Source of the DNA: Bacteroidota bacterium
GTDB taxonomy: Bacteria; Bacteroidota; Bacteroidia; Flavobacteriales_D; Crocinitomicaceae
DNA: 64,000 nt
Reading direction: 5' to 3'
Assembly (NCBI GenBank): GCA_016866255.1
Contig: VGMY01000005.1
Span: forward strand, 1 to 64,000
This document shows positions 45,649 through 55,134 of this stretch, piece by piece; the first letter of the stretch is position 1, and each line of letters begins with the position of its first letter. The position numbers and the translations under genes are program-made. The notes beneath the pieces are model-generated. The model was not told where the DNA came from. It worked only from the letters and a program-made list of their open reading frames with translations, and did not search any database.

Positions 45649-46140
45649 GGACGTCGTCGAATAGCCCTCAACCAAGGGCAATGTTTGCACCTTTCCACCC
45701 CAAGCGCTTGCTTCGTGCTTGCCGACAATGTAGCGTTTATCCTTTCTGTCCAACACGTTTGCGTCGTAATCGGCACCTTTAACAATATAATCCGGTTTGA
45801 TGACCTCTATGAGTTGAAGGGGAGTGGGTTCGGAAAAAAGAACTACATGATCTACAAAGCCCAAAGACGCAATAACCAAAAGCCGCGCCATTTCTTCATT
45901 AACAGGACGATTGCCTTCTTTTCCCAGAGCGCGTACTGAAACATCATCATTGATGGCAACAAAAAGTTTGTTACCAAGGCTTGCCGCTTGAGCCAAATAC
46001 GTTACATGACCAAGGTGCAAAAGGTCGAAACACCCATTTGTAAAGACCACCTTTTCGCAAACCAGGCGATACGCCTCTGCGCGCTGAATTGCTTGGGACA
46101 CATTAATGATTTTCGAATGTACGTGTTCAAATCGTTTCAC
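45631..46140 (-). CDS. rfaE2: Heptose-1-phosphate adenylyltransferase-like protein
   Basis: A 169-residue nucleotidyltransferase of the RfaE C-terminal type, which activates heptose-1-phosphate to ADP-heptose for lipopolysaccharide. It contains the [13 protein letters not shown] motif (about residues 33-45), the GGxxDxLHxGH signature of cytidylyltransferase-like enzymes. The kinase domain (RfaE1) is not attached, as is usual in Bacteroidota. Its start overlaps the panD stop by 4 bp. Confidence 0.88.
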   Translation of the reverse strand: MKRFEHVHSKIINVSQAIQRAEAYRLVCEKVVFTNGCFDLLHLGHVTYLAQAASLGNKLFVAINDDVSVRALGKEGNRPVNEEMARLLVIASLGFVDHVVLFSEPTPLQLIEVIKPDYIVKGADYDANVLDRKDKRYIVGKHEASAWGGKVQTLPLVEGYSTTSLLSKR

Positions 46141-46490
46141 GGGATGAGCAGATTGGTCGATTCATTTGGAAAAATTAATCCCGGCTTAAACGTTTTTGCT
46201 GATTCAAAATCCATTGTTGCATAACTAATAATAATCACAACATCGCCCACCAAAGCTTTACGCGCTGCCGGACCATTCAAACAAATCGTACCTGAATCCT
46301 TTTCACCTCGAATAACATAGGTCTCTAAACGCTCTCCATTATTTACGTTGATTACCTGAACTTTCTCGCCCTCTAACATGTTTGCGGCTTCCATGAGCCT
46401 TTCATCAATTGTAATGCTGCCCATATAATGAAGGTTTGCCTCGGTAACAGTTACGCGGTGAATTTTAGATTTTAATACCTGAATTTGCAT
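46137..46490 (-). CDS. panD: Aspartate 1-decarboxylase
   Basis: PanD makes beta-alanine for pantothenate. The 117-residue precursor has the exact self-cleavage site G24-S25 (YMGSITID), where the serine becomes the catalytic pyruvoyl group. The [16 protein letters not shown] and LNGPAAR stretches are typical. It follows panC by 35 bp and overlaps rfaE2 by 4 bp. It has a good promoter of its own upstream. Confidence 0.96.
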   Translation of the reverse strand: MQIQVLKSKIHRVTVTEANLHYMGSITIDERLMEAANMLEGEKVQVINVNNGERLETYVIRGEKDSGTICLNGPAARKALVGDVVIIISYATMDFESAKTFKPGLIFPNESTNLLIP

Positions 46491-46510
46491 GGGCCATCGC
46501 TTTTATTTCG

Positions 46511-46542
46511 CAAAAGTAAGAGAATTCACTCGGCAATCAAAA
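46511..46542 (-). promoter_or_regulatory. Promoter of panD-rfaE2
   Basis: On the minus strand a -33 TTTTG (46542-46538) and a -7 TACTTTTG (46518-46511) are separated by 19 bases. The -33 part lies inside the end of panC. The panD start codon follows 20 bases after the -7 element. Confidence 0.6.
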
Positions 46543-47371
46543 GCATATTATCAATTAACCGTACTTCCCCACAAAAAGCCGCTATGCATGCCACGGCTTG
46601 AGGTTGCTTTGACGTTAAAGGAATAAGGGTGGTTTTATCAACGATGTCAAGGTAATCCAAGACCAGGGCAGTTCCCTTCATTTGAGCTTTTGCCTGGGTT
46701 AACAGCTGGCTCAAAGGAACTTTGCTGTAGCCCTCTTTTACGAATCGTAAAATGCGAACCAATACTAAGGCCTCCTCTTTTTGCTCTAGGGTTAATCGAG
46801 AATTTCGGCTGCTTAATGCCAAGCCGTTCCTTGCTCGAACTGTTGGTACTTGAACAAGTTCGACCTTTAACTTGAGTTTGGAAATCATTTTTTGAACAAT
46901 TAACACTTGCTGAAAATCTTTTTGTCCAAAATAAGCTCTTGTGGGCATCACATGAAGAAACAGCGCGTGCACTACCTCAATCACTCCTTGAAAATGACCC
47001 GGTCTCGAAGCGCCTTCCAAACGTTTATCGAGCCCGTCTAATGAAAATTTCAGAGGCATAAATTCTTGAGAAAATAAGGCCCGGGTCCTGGGAAAATAAA
47101 TCACGTCGACTCCTTCGTTCTTTAAAGCCTTTATGTCTTGCTCTTCCGTGCGCGGATATTTCCTAAAATCTTCTTCGTTGTTGAATTGTCGGCTATTAAC
47201 ATAAACACTGACGACAGTAAAATCGTTTTCCTTTTTTGACTGACGAACAATGGCGAGATGCCCTTCATGTAAGGCCCCCATCGTCGGAACAAATCCTACG
47301 GTACAACCTTCAAATTGTACGTTCTTAATGATTTTTTGAAGCTTTGCAACGTCTCTTAAACAGCGGCTCAT
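46526..47371 (-). CDS. panC: Pantothenate synthetase
   Basis: PanC joins pantoate and beta-alanine with ATP. The 281-residue protein has FVPTMGALHEGHLAIV (about residues 25-40, the HxGH motif), GQKDFQQ (near 150) and LALSSRNSRL, the KMSKS-like loop. It is directly upstream of panD, so both consecutive pantothenate enzymes are together. It is divergent from the glycogen-synthase-like gene. Confidence 0.95.
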   Translation of the reverse strand: MSRCLRDVAKLQKIIKNVQFEGCTVGFVPTMGALHEGHLAIVRQSKKENDFTVVSVYVNSRQFNNEEDFRKYPRTEEQDIKALKNEGVDVIYFPRTRALFSQEFMPLKFSLDGLDKRLEGASRPGHFQGVIEVVHALFLHVMPTRAYFGQKDFQQVLIVQKMISKLKLKVELVQVPTVRARNGLALSSRNSRLTLEQKEEALVLVRILRFVKEGYSKVPLSQLLTQAKAQMKGTALVLDYLDIVDKTTLIPLTSKQPQAVACIAAFCGEVRLIDNMLLIAE

Positions 47372-47427
47372 TTTATGTTTTCTAAGAGTAAATCTATGAG
47401 TTTTTAGGAACTTACGTTGGATTTGCC

Positions 47428-47435
47428 TACCTTTG
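47428..47435 (+). promoter_or_regulatory. Candidate -7 element for the GT5-DUF4270-glmS unit
   Basis: TACCTTTG, an exact TAnnTTTG match, lies 29 bases before the start codon at 47465. No clear -33 TTG at the usual distance. Confidence 0.42.
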
Positions 47436-47464
47436 CAACCCTAAATATTTGAAACTAATATCTC

Positions 47465-48289
47465 ATGGAAAAAAAACGCGTATTATTTGTTTCACAAGAA
47501 ATCTCACCTTTTCTCACCAAATCCAACATAGCCAATACCAGCCTTAGAATTGCCCAATCAACGCAAGAGGAGGGTAAGGAAATTCGTGTGTTTACACCGC
47601 GTTATGGCTCAATTAATGAGCGCAGACACCAACTCCACGAAGTAATTCGTTTATCGGGCCTCAACATTTCCATTGATGACCAAGACCACCCCCTAATTAT
47701 CAAAGTTGCCTCGGTTGCTGCTGCAAAAATGCAGGTTTATTTTATTGACAACGACGACTTTTTCCGACGAAAAGACAGTCTTTCGAATGAAGACGGAGTC
47801 TCTTTCAAAGATAACGACGAGCGTTCTATTTTCTTTGTTCGTGGCGTCCTAGAAACGCTTAAAAAACTAGGTTGGCAGCCCGATGTAATTCATTGTCACG
47901 GCTGGTTTACCGGAATCATGGCGTTGTACATCAAACACTTTTATAAAAAAGATCCCCACTTTAAAGAAACCAAAATAGTTTACCACTTGTACAATGATTC
48001 CTTTACGGACATGTTGGATCTGCGATTGCCTCAAAAATTAGCCTTTGATGGGTTTCCTAAATCCGTAACGGATGCGATCAAAAAACCTGATTTTGAAACT
48101 TTTACCCAATTAATCCTTAACCACTGCGATGGTGCGACATTAGCTGAACCGCTGAATAATCCAAAACTAAAAAAAATCTATTCCGAGCTCAATATTCCCA
48201 AATTAGAATACATCGAAGAGGCTGATCAATCCAAAGCTTTCTCCGCTTTCTTTAACGGAATAATAGACGACACCTTAGTTGTTAAATAA
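47465..48289 (+). CDS. Glycogen/starch synthase N-terminal (GT5) domain protein
   Basis: A 274-residue protein corresponding only to the N-terminal Rossmann domain of glycogen/starch synthase. It has VLFVSQEISPFLTKSNIAN, RVFTPRYGSINERRHQLHEV, and DVIHCHGWFTGIMALYIKHF near residues 140-159. The C-terminal GT1 domain that binds ADP-glucose is absent. Short versions next to a DUF4270 gene are a common Bacteroidota arrangement, so this is probably the intact gene rather than a truncation. Catalytic activity is uncertain. Confidence 0.85.
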   Translation: MEKKRVLFVSQEISPFLTKSNIANTSLRIAQSTQEEGKEIRVFTPRYGSINERRHQLHEVIRLSGLNISIDDQDHPLIIKVASVAAAKMQVYFIDNDDFFRRKDSLSNEDGVSFKDNDERSIFFVRGVLETLKKLGWQPDVIHCHGWFTGIMALYIKHFYKKDPHFKETKIVYHLYNDSFTDMLDLRLPQKLAFDGFPKSVTDAIKKPDFETFTQLILNHCDGATLAEPLNNPKLKKIYSELNIPKLEYIEEADQSKAFSAFFNGIIDDTLVVK

Positions 48290-48298
48290 GTCAAAATC

Positions 48299-49573
48299 AT
48301 GCGTTGGCTAGTTGTCCTTTCGGTGCTTCTGGTTCTGTTTGCTTGCCAGAAAAAAAACAATACCCTAGGAAAAGACTTATTGAATTCCAACCTCTATTTA
48401 AACGGAATTACGGTCGACACTTTTTACCTTGCCTCTTCCATTATTATCGAAGACTCCATGGTTTCGGATAATGTGGCCAACGTTGTTTTAGGGCAATATA
48501 AAGACCCTGTTTTTGGGGATTTTAACGCTTCTTTTTATACCCAAATCCGCATAACCGGCATTAACCCGGACTTTGGAAATATTAACGAAATTATCGTCGA
48601 CTCCTTTATTTTGGGCTTAGAATATGCTGGGTACTATGGCGACTTTACCGCCCAAACTTTTGAGGTTTTTGAGCTTACCTCACCGATGTACAATGACTCT
48701 ACCTATTATTCCATAGACCATATTAGTCATGCTTCAACGTCCTTAGTTGACCCTAACAAAGCAAGCATATCCCCCGATCCATTAAATTTTACCATCATTG
48801 ATAACGACAGTGTTCAACCGCAATTAAGAATCTATTTGGATACATTACTCGCTCAACAGTTTATCACAAACGCCTCCAATGGAAGCGGTTTTTTTGCCTC
48901 GAACGAGGCGTTTCAAAACTATTTTAAAGGGTTGTATATAAGAACGAACAATCCCCCTTTGGCCAACGGAAAAGGCGGTGTTTTCTACTTCAACCTCAAC
49001 GATCCGGGAACCAAACTTACCATTTATTACCGGCAATCTGGAAACTCAAAAACCTATGATTTTCTCATGAATTCAATTTGCGCCGATTTCTCTCATGTTG
49101 ACATAAACCGCAGTAATACGCCCGTTGAAAACCTAAATAATAACTCTGCATCAGGGTTGAAAGAATTTTACGCCCAAGCCTTCGGCGTAAGAGCGAAAAT
49201 TGTCATTCCCGGGTTAAGCCAATTTACAAAAAATCAACTGATTCATCGAGCCGACCTACGCCTGCCCATTCAATACCAATTTGGGAACAAATATAAACCC
49301 GGATCTACGGTAACCCTTGCCACAAAAAAAACTTCAACAGCAAAAGGATATATCAACACCGGAGTCACCGCTTTATATTCTGAATCTCGCAAAGAATTTA
49401 GCGCAGATGTTAAACAATATGTTCAAGCGGTCATCAACCAGGACATCGAAAATACAGGGCTCATCGTTTCTCCCCAATTTTTCATCAATTCAGCGGAACG
49501 AATTATATTTAATGGTCAAAACACCATTAACAAAATGCGACCAAAAATAATTATTACCTACACTGATTTTTAA
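48299..49573 (+). CDS. DUF4270 lipoprotein
   Basis: A 424-residue lipoprotein of the Bacteroidota family DUF4270. The signal is MRWLVVLSVLLVLFAC, with the lipobox Cys at residue 16. The mature part is mainly beta-strand, with NTLGKDLLNSNLYLNGITVDT near the N-terminus and TVTLATKKTSTAKGYINT toward the end. It is probably outer-membrane anchored, with unknown function. It sits 9 bp after the GT5 gene and 2 bp before glmS, so cell-envelope synthesis is a reasonable guess. Confidence 0.85.
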   Translation: MRWLVVLSVLLVLFACQKKNNTLGKDLLNSNLYLNGITVDTFYLASSIIIEDSMVSDNVANVVLGQYKDPVFGDFNASFYTQIRITGINPDFGNINEIIVDSFILGLEYAGYYGDFTAQTFEVFELTSPMYNDSTYYSIDHISHASTSLVDPNKASISPDPLNFTIIDNDSVQPQLRIYLDTLLAQQFITNASNGSGFFASNEAFQNYFKGLYIRTNNPPLANGKGGVFYFNLNDPGTKLTIYYRQSGNSKTYDFLMNSICADFSHVDINRSNTPVENLNNNSASGLKEFYAQAFGVRAKIVIPGLSQFTKNQLIHRADLRLPIQYQFGNKYKPGSTVTLATKKTSTAKGYINTGVTALYSESRKEFSADVKQYVQAVINQDIENTGLIVSPQFFINSAERIIFNGQNTINKMRPKIIITYTDF

Positions 49574-49575
49574 TT

Positions 49576-51420
49576 ATGTGCGGAATCGTAGCCTACATTG
49601 GGCCTCAAGAAGCCTACCCCATTATCCTTAATGGCCTTAAACGCTTGGAATACCGAGGCTATGACTCAGCAGGCATCGCCTTGTTAACGGACGGAGAACT
49701 CAACATTTATAAAAAACAGGGTAAGGTTTCCAATTTAGAGGAACTAACCCGCGGTAAAAACATTAAGGGGTCGTCAGGAATAGGACATACGCGATGGGCA
49801 ACTCATGGCGAACCCAACGATACTAATGCCCATCCGCATTACACGGCTGATGGAAAATTAGCAATCATTCATAATGGAATCATTGAGAATTACGACTCCA
49901 TTAAAAAAGAGTTGATCAGTAAGGGGTATAATTTTCGCAGTGAGACCGATACGGAAGTGTTGGTTCATTTGGTAGACGACATCGAAAAGAAAGAAGGGGT
50001 GTGGTTTGGTGAAGCTTTACGAATTGCCCTAAACCATGTGGTGGGAGCCTATGCTATTGTGGCCATTTCCAGCGATTTTCCCGATCGCTTGGTCGTGGCG
50101 CGAAAAAGCAGTCCGCTGGTGGTGGGAATTGGAGGGGATGGAGAATATTTTTGCGCATCCGATGCTTCTCCAATCGTGGAATATACCAAAAAGGTGGTCT
50201 ACATGGAAGATGAAGAAATTGCTATTATCGATCGCAAAGAAGGCCTGAAATTATTCAACATTGGAGATCAACCAAAAACCCCCTACATCCAAAAACTGGA
50301 ACTTGAATTGGAGGCCTTGGAAAAGGGCGGCTATGAACACTTTATGCTTAAAGAGATCCATGAGCAACCCCGTTCCATTCAAGACTGTTTTCGAGGAAGA
50401 CTGAATGCTCAAAAAGGATTAATCTCCCTTGGGGGCATTCGCGACTACGAGCAAAAAATGATTCAGGCCAATCGCTTGATTATGGTCGCGTGCGGTACTT
50501 CTTGGCACGCCGGATTGGTGGGAGAATATTTAATCGAAGACCTGGCCCGAATTAATGTGGAAGTAGAATACGCAAGTGAATTTCGTTATCGTAATCCCAT
50601 CATCCATGAAAACGATGTGGTGATTGCTATTTCCCAATCCGGTGAAACAGCAGACACCCTGGCGGCCCTTGAACTCGCCAAAAGTAAGGGAGCAACAATC
50701 CTTGGCATCTGTAACGTAGTTGGATCTTCCATTTCACGCATTACGGATGCGGGTTCATACACCCATGCTGGGCCTGAAATTGGGGTGGCCTCAACCAAGG
50801 CATTTACCGCACAAGTTACGATACTCACCTTAATGGCGCTACAATTGGCGCATAAAAAAGGCACCATTAGCCAATCAAAATTTCACGAATTACTGGCAGA
50901 ACTGGAAGCCATTCCTGAAAAGGTCAAACGAATTTTAACCAATAACGACCACATTGAATCCATTGCAAGGGCATACAGGGACGCGGCTAACGCCTTGTAC
51001 CTTGGTCGCGGATCTTCCTTTCCCGTAGCCCTGGAAGGAGCCCTTAAACTAAAGGAGATTTCGTACATTCATGCTGAGGGTTATCCTGCGGCAGAAATGA
51101 AACACGGGCCCATTGCCTTAATCGACGAAAACATGCCGGTATTTGTGATTGCTACGCAAGGAACTTCTTATGAAAAAGTGGTTTCTAACATTCAAGAAGT
51201 GAAGGCTCGAAAAGGAAAAATCATCGCCATTGTAACCGAGGGCGATGTGCACGTAAAGGCCCTAGCCGACCATATCCTTGAAATTCCTGCGGCCGATGAG
51301 GTCTTAGTGCCCTTATTAGCAACGATTCCATTGCAATTGCTTTCCTATTTCATCGCTGTGATGCGCGGATGCAACGTGGACCAACCGAGAAATCTAGCGA
51401 AATCGGTGACGGTGGAGTAA
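49576..51420 (+). CDS. glmS: Glucosamine-fructose-6-phosphate aminotransferase
   Basis: GlmS makes glucosamine-6-phosphate for peptidoglycan and lipopolysaccharide. The 614-residue enzyme has the catalytic Cys2 (MCGIVAYIG) in its glutaminase domain, which includes GHTRWATHGEPNDTNAHPH. Two SIS domains follow, with ISQSGETADTLAAL (near residue 350) and LGRGSSFPVALEGALKLKE. The C-terminus ends PRNLAKSVTVE as expected. It follows the DUF4270 gene by 2 bp. Confidence 0.97.
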   Translation: MCGIVAYIGPQEAYPIILNGLKRLEYRGYDSAGIALLTDGELNIYKKQGKVSNLEELTRGKNIKGSSGIGHTRWATHGEPNDTNAHPHYTADGKLAIIHNGIIENYDSIKKELISKGYNFRSETDTEVLVHLVDDIEKKEGVWFGEALRIALNHVVGAYAIVAISSDFPDRLVVARKSSPLVVGIGGDGEYFCASDASPIVEYTKKVVYMEDEEIAIIDRKEGLKLFNIGDQPKTPYIQKLELELEALEKGGYEHFMLKEIHEQPRSIQDCFRGRLNAQKGLISLGGIRDYEQKMIQANRLIMVACGTSWHAGLVGEYLIEDLARINVEVEYASEFRYRNPIIHENDVVIAISQSGETADTLAALELAKSKGATILGICNVVGSSISRITDAGSYTHAGPEIGVASTKAFTAQVTILTLMALQLAHKKGTISQSKFHELLAELEAIPEKVKRILTNNDHIESIARAYRDAANALYLGRGSSFPVALEGALKLKEISYIHAEGYPAAEMKHGPIALIDENMPVFVIATQGTSYEKVVSNIQEVKARKGKIIAIVTEGDVHVKALADHILEIPAADEVLVPLLATIPLQLLSYFIAVMRGCNVDQPRNLAKSVTVE

Positions 51421-51433
51421 CTCGCGCCCTCCT

Positions 51434-52063
51434 CTAAAATTGTAGGGTAATCAAAAAAGCAATAATAAAGCCCGTAAACAGTTCCCAAAAGGTGTGCTTC
51501 TTTAAATACCATCGAGATCCTACCACTAAGCCTGAAACCATAAAAGCGATGGTTAACCACATTAAAGAGGGGTTGTGTTGTTCTTGGTAAAAAGTATATA
51601 GAAATCCCGTACAAATTCCGCAACCGCCTGCGTGCATGGAAATCTTAATGGAGGAGGTAATAATGGTAAAAACAGCTGTCACTAATAATCCTGCTAAAGG
51701 AAGCTTAATAAAAACATCCGGCAGGATTCCTTGAGGATCGCTCTGGTACATAAACCAAAGCAATAGGGCATTATATCCAAGCATGATGAACAAAGGCACC
51801 CTTCGTTCAACCCGCGATTCCATGTCGAGCGTAGTAATAACTTTAAAGCGGTACAATCCATAATAAGATAGGCCTGGAGCTATAAAACAAAAAATCACAA
51901 ATACCGACCACAACACCCATTTTATCTGCGCAGGAAGGTCATATGGACTTACCTGCGATAAATCAACGGGGCTTGAAGGACAAAACATCACTATTAACAG
52001 GGCATACAGCGGCATGAGCAAAGGCAAAAAAATCCAAGAAATTATATGGCTTAGCTTAAGCAT
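51434..52063 (-). CDS. PAP2-like integral membrane protein
   Basis: A 209-residue membrane protein with about six hydrophobic segments. KISMHAGGCG (about residues 142-151) and GSRWYLKKHTFWE (about 178-190) resemble the second and third phosphatase motifs of the PAP2 superfamily. The first motif is only weakly represented by DMESRVERRVP. It may be a lipid phosphatase or an inactive relative. It is 2 bp after rpoN on the same strand. Confidence 0.7.
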   Translation of the reverse strand: MLKLSHIISWIFLPLLMPLYALLIVMFCPSSPVDLSQVSPYDLPAQIKWVLWSVFVIFCFIAPGLSYYGLYRFKVITTLDMESRVERRVPLFIMLGYNALLLWFMYQSDPQGILPDVFIKLPLAGLLVTAVFTIITSSIKISMHAGGCGICTGFLYTFYQEQHNPSLMWLTIAFMVSGLVVGSRWYLKKHTFWELFTGFIIAFLITLQF

Positions 52064-52065
52064 CT

Positions 52066-53499
52066 CTACAATTTTTTTCTTAACCGAGCAACGGGAATGT
52101 TCAATTGTTCTCGATATTTCGCAACCGTCCTTCGAGCAATATTATATCCTTTTTCATTTAACAATCCCATCAATCCTTCATCGGGTATGGGTGTTTTCTT
52201 ATCCTCGTTTTCAATAGCTTCCATCAAAATTTGTTTAACCTCTCGTGAAGAAACCTCTTCTCCTGTATCCGTGGTCATCGCTTCGGAAAATAAGTTCTTC
52301 AATAAGTAAACCCCGTGGTTTGTTTGAACGTACTTGCTGTTTACAACGCGGGAAATCGTAGAAATATCCATTTGGACTCGGTCTGCGATATCTTTCAAAA
52401 TCATGGGTTTTAATTTGGTATTGTCTCCCGTGAGAAAAAAAGCTCGTTGATATTCCAAAATGGTGCTCATGGTAAGGTACAGCGTTTCATGCCGCTGTCT
52501 AATCGCATCAATAAATCCTTTGGCCGACTCTACCTTGTGTTTTACAAAAGTTAGGGCCTGTTTGTTGTTTTTCGAGGTCTTGGCCCCCTCCAAAAAGGCG
52601 CGCATTAAGGTTTGATATTCACGGCTAATTTTTAGATCGGGGGCATTTCTGGAATTTAAATTTAAATCAAAAACCCCATCTGTTTCATGAAGCACAAAAT
52701 CCGGTATAACCTGCTGGACTGCTTTTTCCCCTCCTTTCCCCGAGCCTCCAGGCTTTGGATTTAACTTTAATATCTCACTTACTACCCCCTTTAACTCCTC
52801 TTCATCTATTTTGAGTTTTTGAGCCATTCTATCATAATGTTTCTTCGTGAAGGGCTCAAAACACTCTTTTAAGGCTCTAACCACCAATTCCTTTAACCAG
52901 CTGCCGTCGTTACGTCGCTGTGCTTGAAGCATAAGGCACTCTTGTAAGGATCGGGCTCCTACGCCTGCGGGATCCAGCTCCTGAATTTGATACAAGACAT
53001 GTAAAACTTCCTGCTCTTCGACCCTAACATTATAATGAAACGCCAAATCGTCAACCAAGGCATCAACGGAACGGTTTAAATACCCCGACTCATCAAGATT
53101 TCCAACAATAACCTCAGCAATGGTTAAATCTTCTTCGCTAAGTTCGTTCCATTGCAATTGTTCCATTAAACGATCTTGAAACGAATAATCTCCCGAAATT
53201 GGTACGCTCCGCTCCTCTTCGTCCTTTGAGTAATTATTTATCTGGGTTTTATAATCCGTTGAATCTTCGTCGAAATATTCTGAAAAATCAAACGCTTCGT
53301 CGTTAGGGGTTGATTCTTCTGCCTCGAGCGATTCTTGGGTGTCGTCTTCCCCTTGTTCCAAAGCGGGATTTTCCTCTATTTCCTGTTTTATTCGTTGGTC
53401 AAGTTCTACAGAAGGTATTTGCAACAATTTCATAAGTTGAATTTGCTGCGGCGACAACCGAAGATCTTGTCGTTGGATAAATTGCTGCTTAAGTGCCAT
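52066..53499 (-). CDS. rpoN: RNA polymerase sigma-54 factor
   Basis: A 477-residue sigma-54. The start at 53499 gives MALKQQFIQRQDLRLSPQQI, the Gln-rich region I that contacts activators. The frame is open further upstream inside asnS, but that part has no family match. An acidic region II covers about residues 45-110. The C-terminus has the RpoN box ARRTVAKYRE, which recognises the -24 promoter element. It shares one base with the asnS stop (TGATG). No sigma-54 activator is encoded in this window. Confidence 0.95.
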   Translation of the reverse strand: MALKQQFIQRQDLRLSPQQIQLMKLLQIPSVELDQRIKQEIEENPALEQGEDDTQESLEAEESTPNDEAFDFSEYFDEDSTDYKTQINNYSKDEEERSVPISGDYSFQDRLMEQLQWNELSEEDLTIAEVIVGNLDESGYLNRSVDALVDDLAFHYNVRVEEQEVLHVLYQIQELDPAGVGARSLQECLMLQAQRRNDGSWLKELVVRALKECFEPFTKKHYDRMAQKLKIDEEELKGVVSEILKLNPKPGGSGKGGEKAVQQVIPDFVLHETDGVFDLNLNSRNAPDLKISREYQTLMRAFLEGAKTSKNNKQALTFVKHKVESAKGFIDAIRQRHETLYLTMSTILEYQRAFFLTGDNTKLKPMILKDIADRVQMDISTISRVVNSKYVQTNHGVYLLKNLFSEAMTTDTGEEVSSREVKQILMEAIENEDKKTPIPDEGLMGLLNEKGYNIARRTVAKYREQLNIPVARLRKKL

Positions 53500-54941
53500 C
53501 AGAAAGAAGCATTCAAAGGGGTTCTTGGAAAAGGAATCACATCCCGGATATTGGTCATTCCTGTGAGAAACATAATCATGCGCTCCAAACCTAATCCAAA
53601 TCCGGCATGGGGTGCGGTACCGATTTTTCGGGTTTCCAAATACCACCATAATTCTTTTTCTGAAATGCCGAAAGCAAGGCACTTTTGTTGCAACACCTCC
53701 AAGCGCTCTTCGCGTTGTGATCCCCCCACAATTTCTCCAATTCCAGGAAACAACACATCCATAGCGGCCACGGTGTTACCATCCTCATTGGCGCGCATGT
53801 AAAAGGCTTTGATTGCCGCTGGATAATCCCTTAAAATGACCGGACATTTGAATTCTTTTTCCACCAAATACCGTTCGTGCTCACTCTGTAAATCCATGCC
53901 CCAGACCACATCATACTTGAATTTCTTCTTTTTGTAATGATTGGAATTCTTCAACACCTCAATGGCTTCGGTGTAAGTTAGCCGCTTAAATGGATTGTCA
54001 ACGACAAATTGGATGCGTTCCAACAGCGACCACTCGTTGCGCTCGTGCTGAGGCTTCTGCGATTGTTCTTGCTGATCGCGGTCGTCCAAAAATCGCAGGT
54101 CTTCTTGGCAGTTTTCCAACACAAATCGGCAAATGCATTTTAAAAAATCCTCGGTCAAATCCATGTTAGCACGAAGGTCGTTAAAAGCAACTTCAGGCTC
54201 AATCATCCAAAACTCGGCTAAGTGACGGGATGTGTTGGAATTTTCCGCCCGAAAGGTTGGCCCAAAAGTATAAACTTTGCCGAGCGCCAATGCTGCGAGC
54301 TCAGCTTCTAATTGTCCGGAAACCGTCAAGTTTACCGGTTTCCCAAAGAAATCTTTGCCAAAATCAACCTTCCCGGCTGAATCAAGAGGTGGGTTTTTAG
54401 CATCTAAGGTTGTTACACGGAACATTTCTCCCGCTCCTTCAGCATCCGATCCGGTAACGATGGGGGTATTCAGGTAATAAAACCCGTTCGTATGAAAATA
54501 ATGATGAATTGCATAGGAAACCGCGTGGCGGATTCTAAATACCGCCCCAAAGGTGTTTGTTCTAAAACGGAAATGGGCTTGTTCTCTTAAAAAGTCCAAA
54601 CTGTGCCGTTTTGGTTGCATAACCGTTTTTTGAACATCCGCTGCCGCCGCAAGACCCAATACTTCAAACCGAAGCACCAAAAGTTCTATCGCTTGCCCTG
54701 TTCCGATAGATGTAACCACCTGCCCCTCCACGGCAACCGATGCGCCGGTGGTTAGTTTGCGCAACTCCTCTTCCGGAAAAACATTAAAATCAATAATTGC
54801 TTGAAGATTTCCTAACGTTGAACCATCATTAATTTGTAAAAAACGATTGCTTCTAAAGGCTCTAATCCACCCTTTAACCGTAATTGTTAATCCCGCATAT
54901 TTTGCACTATCGCACAATAAATCCTTGATTGTAATGCCCAT
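53499..54941 (-). CDS. asnS: Asparaginyl-tRNA synthetase
   Basis: A class II synthetase of 480 residues that charges tRNA-Asn. The N-terminal OB-fold (about residues 18-105) includes VKGWIRAFRSNRF. The catalytic core has FGPTFRAENSNTSRHLAEFW (motif 2) and GFGLGLERMIMFLTG (motif 3). The start at 54941 (MGITIKDLLC) is preferred over one at 54977, because a promoter element lies between them. Together with lysS and ileS it is the third synthetase in the window. Confidence 0.96.
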   Translation of the reverse strand: MGITIKDLLCDSAKYAGLTITVKGWIRAFRSNRFLQINDGSTLGNLQAIIDFNVFPEEELRKLTTGASVAVEGQVVTSIGTGQAIELLVLRFEVLGLAAAADVQKTVMQPKRHSLDFLREQAHFRFRTNTFGAVFRIRHAVSYAIHHYFHTNGFYYLNTPIVTGSDAEGAGEMFRVTTLDAKNPPLDSAGKVDFGKDFFGKPVNLTVSGQLEAELAALALGKVYTFGPTFRAENSNTSRHLAEFWMIEPEVAFNDLRANMDLTEDFLKCICRFVLENCQEDLRFLDDRDQQEQSQKPQHERNEWSLLERIQFVVDNPFKRLTYTEAIEVLKNSNHYKKKKFKYDVVWGMDLQSEHERYLVEKEFKCPVILRDYPAAIKAFYMRANEDGNTVAAMDVLFPGIGEIVGGSQREERLEVLQQKCLAFGISEKELWWYLETRKIGTAPHAGFGLGLERMIMFLTGMTNIRDVIPFPRTPLNASF

Positions 54942-54949
54942 AATAAGTA

Positions 54950-54979
54950 CAAAAATAGGTTTTTGTTGCAAAAGCAAAA
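54950..54979 (-). promoter_or_regulatory. Promoter of asnS-rpoN
   Basis: On the minus strand a TTTTG (54979-54975) is followed after 17 bases by TATTTTTG (54957-54950), an exact -7 match. The start codon at 54941 follows 8 bases later, giving a very short leader. The position argues against the longer N-terminus. Confidence 0.45.
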
Positions 54980-55134
54980 CTAATGAAAGCTCAACTTTAT
55001 TGCATATATTCGTATTTCAATTCTGCCACTGAACTTATTTGTAGCCGTACAGTCATTATTTTTAGCTAACAATTTCTTTTAATTGTTGTTATGTAAAGGT
55101 GTGGGCGCGAAAAACTAATTGAATTGCCAGCTTA

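Noticed and set aside
47465-48289. Pseudogene of glycogen synthase
   Set aside because: The frame is intact and the short form in this gene order is familiar in Bacteroidota.
53500-53682. Longer N-terminus of rpoN
   Set aside because: It lies within asnS, and the canonical sigma-54 N-terminus begins at 53499.
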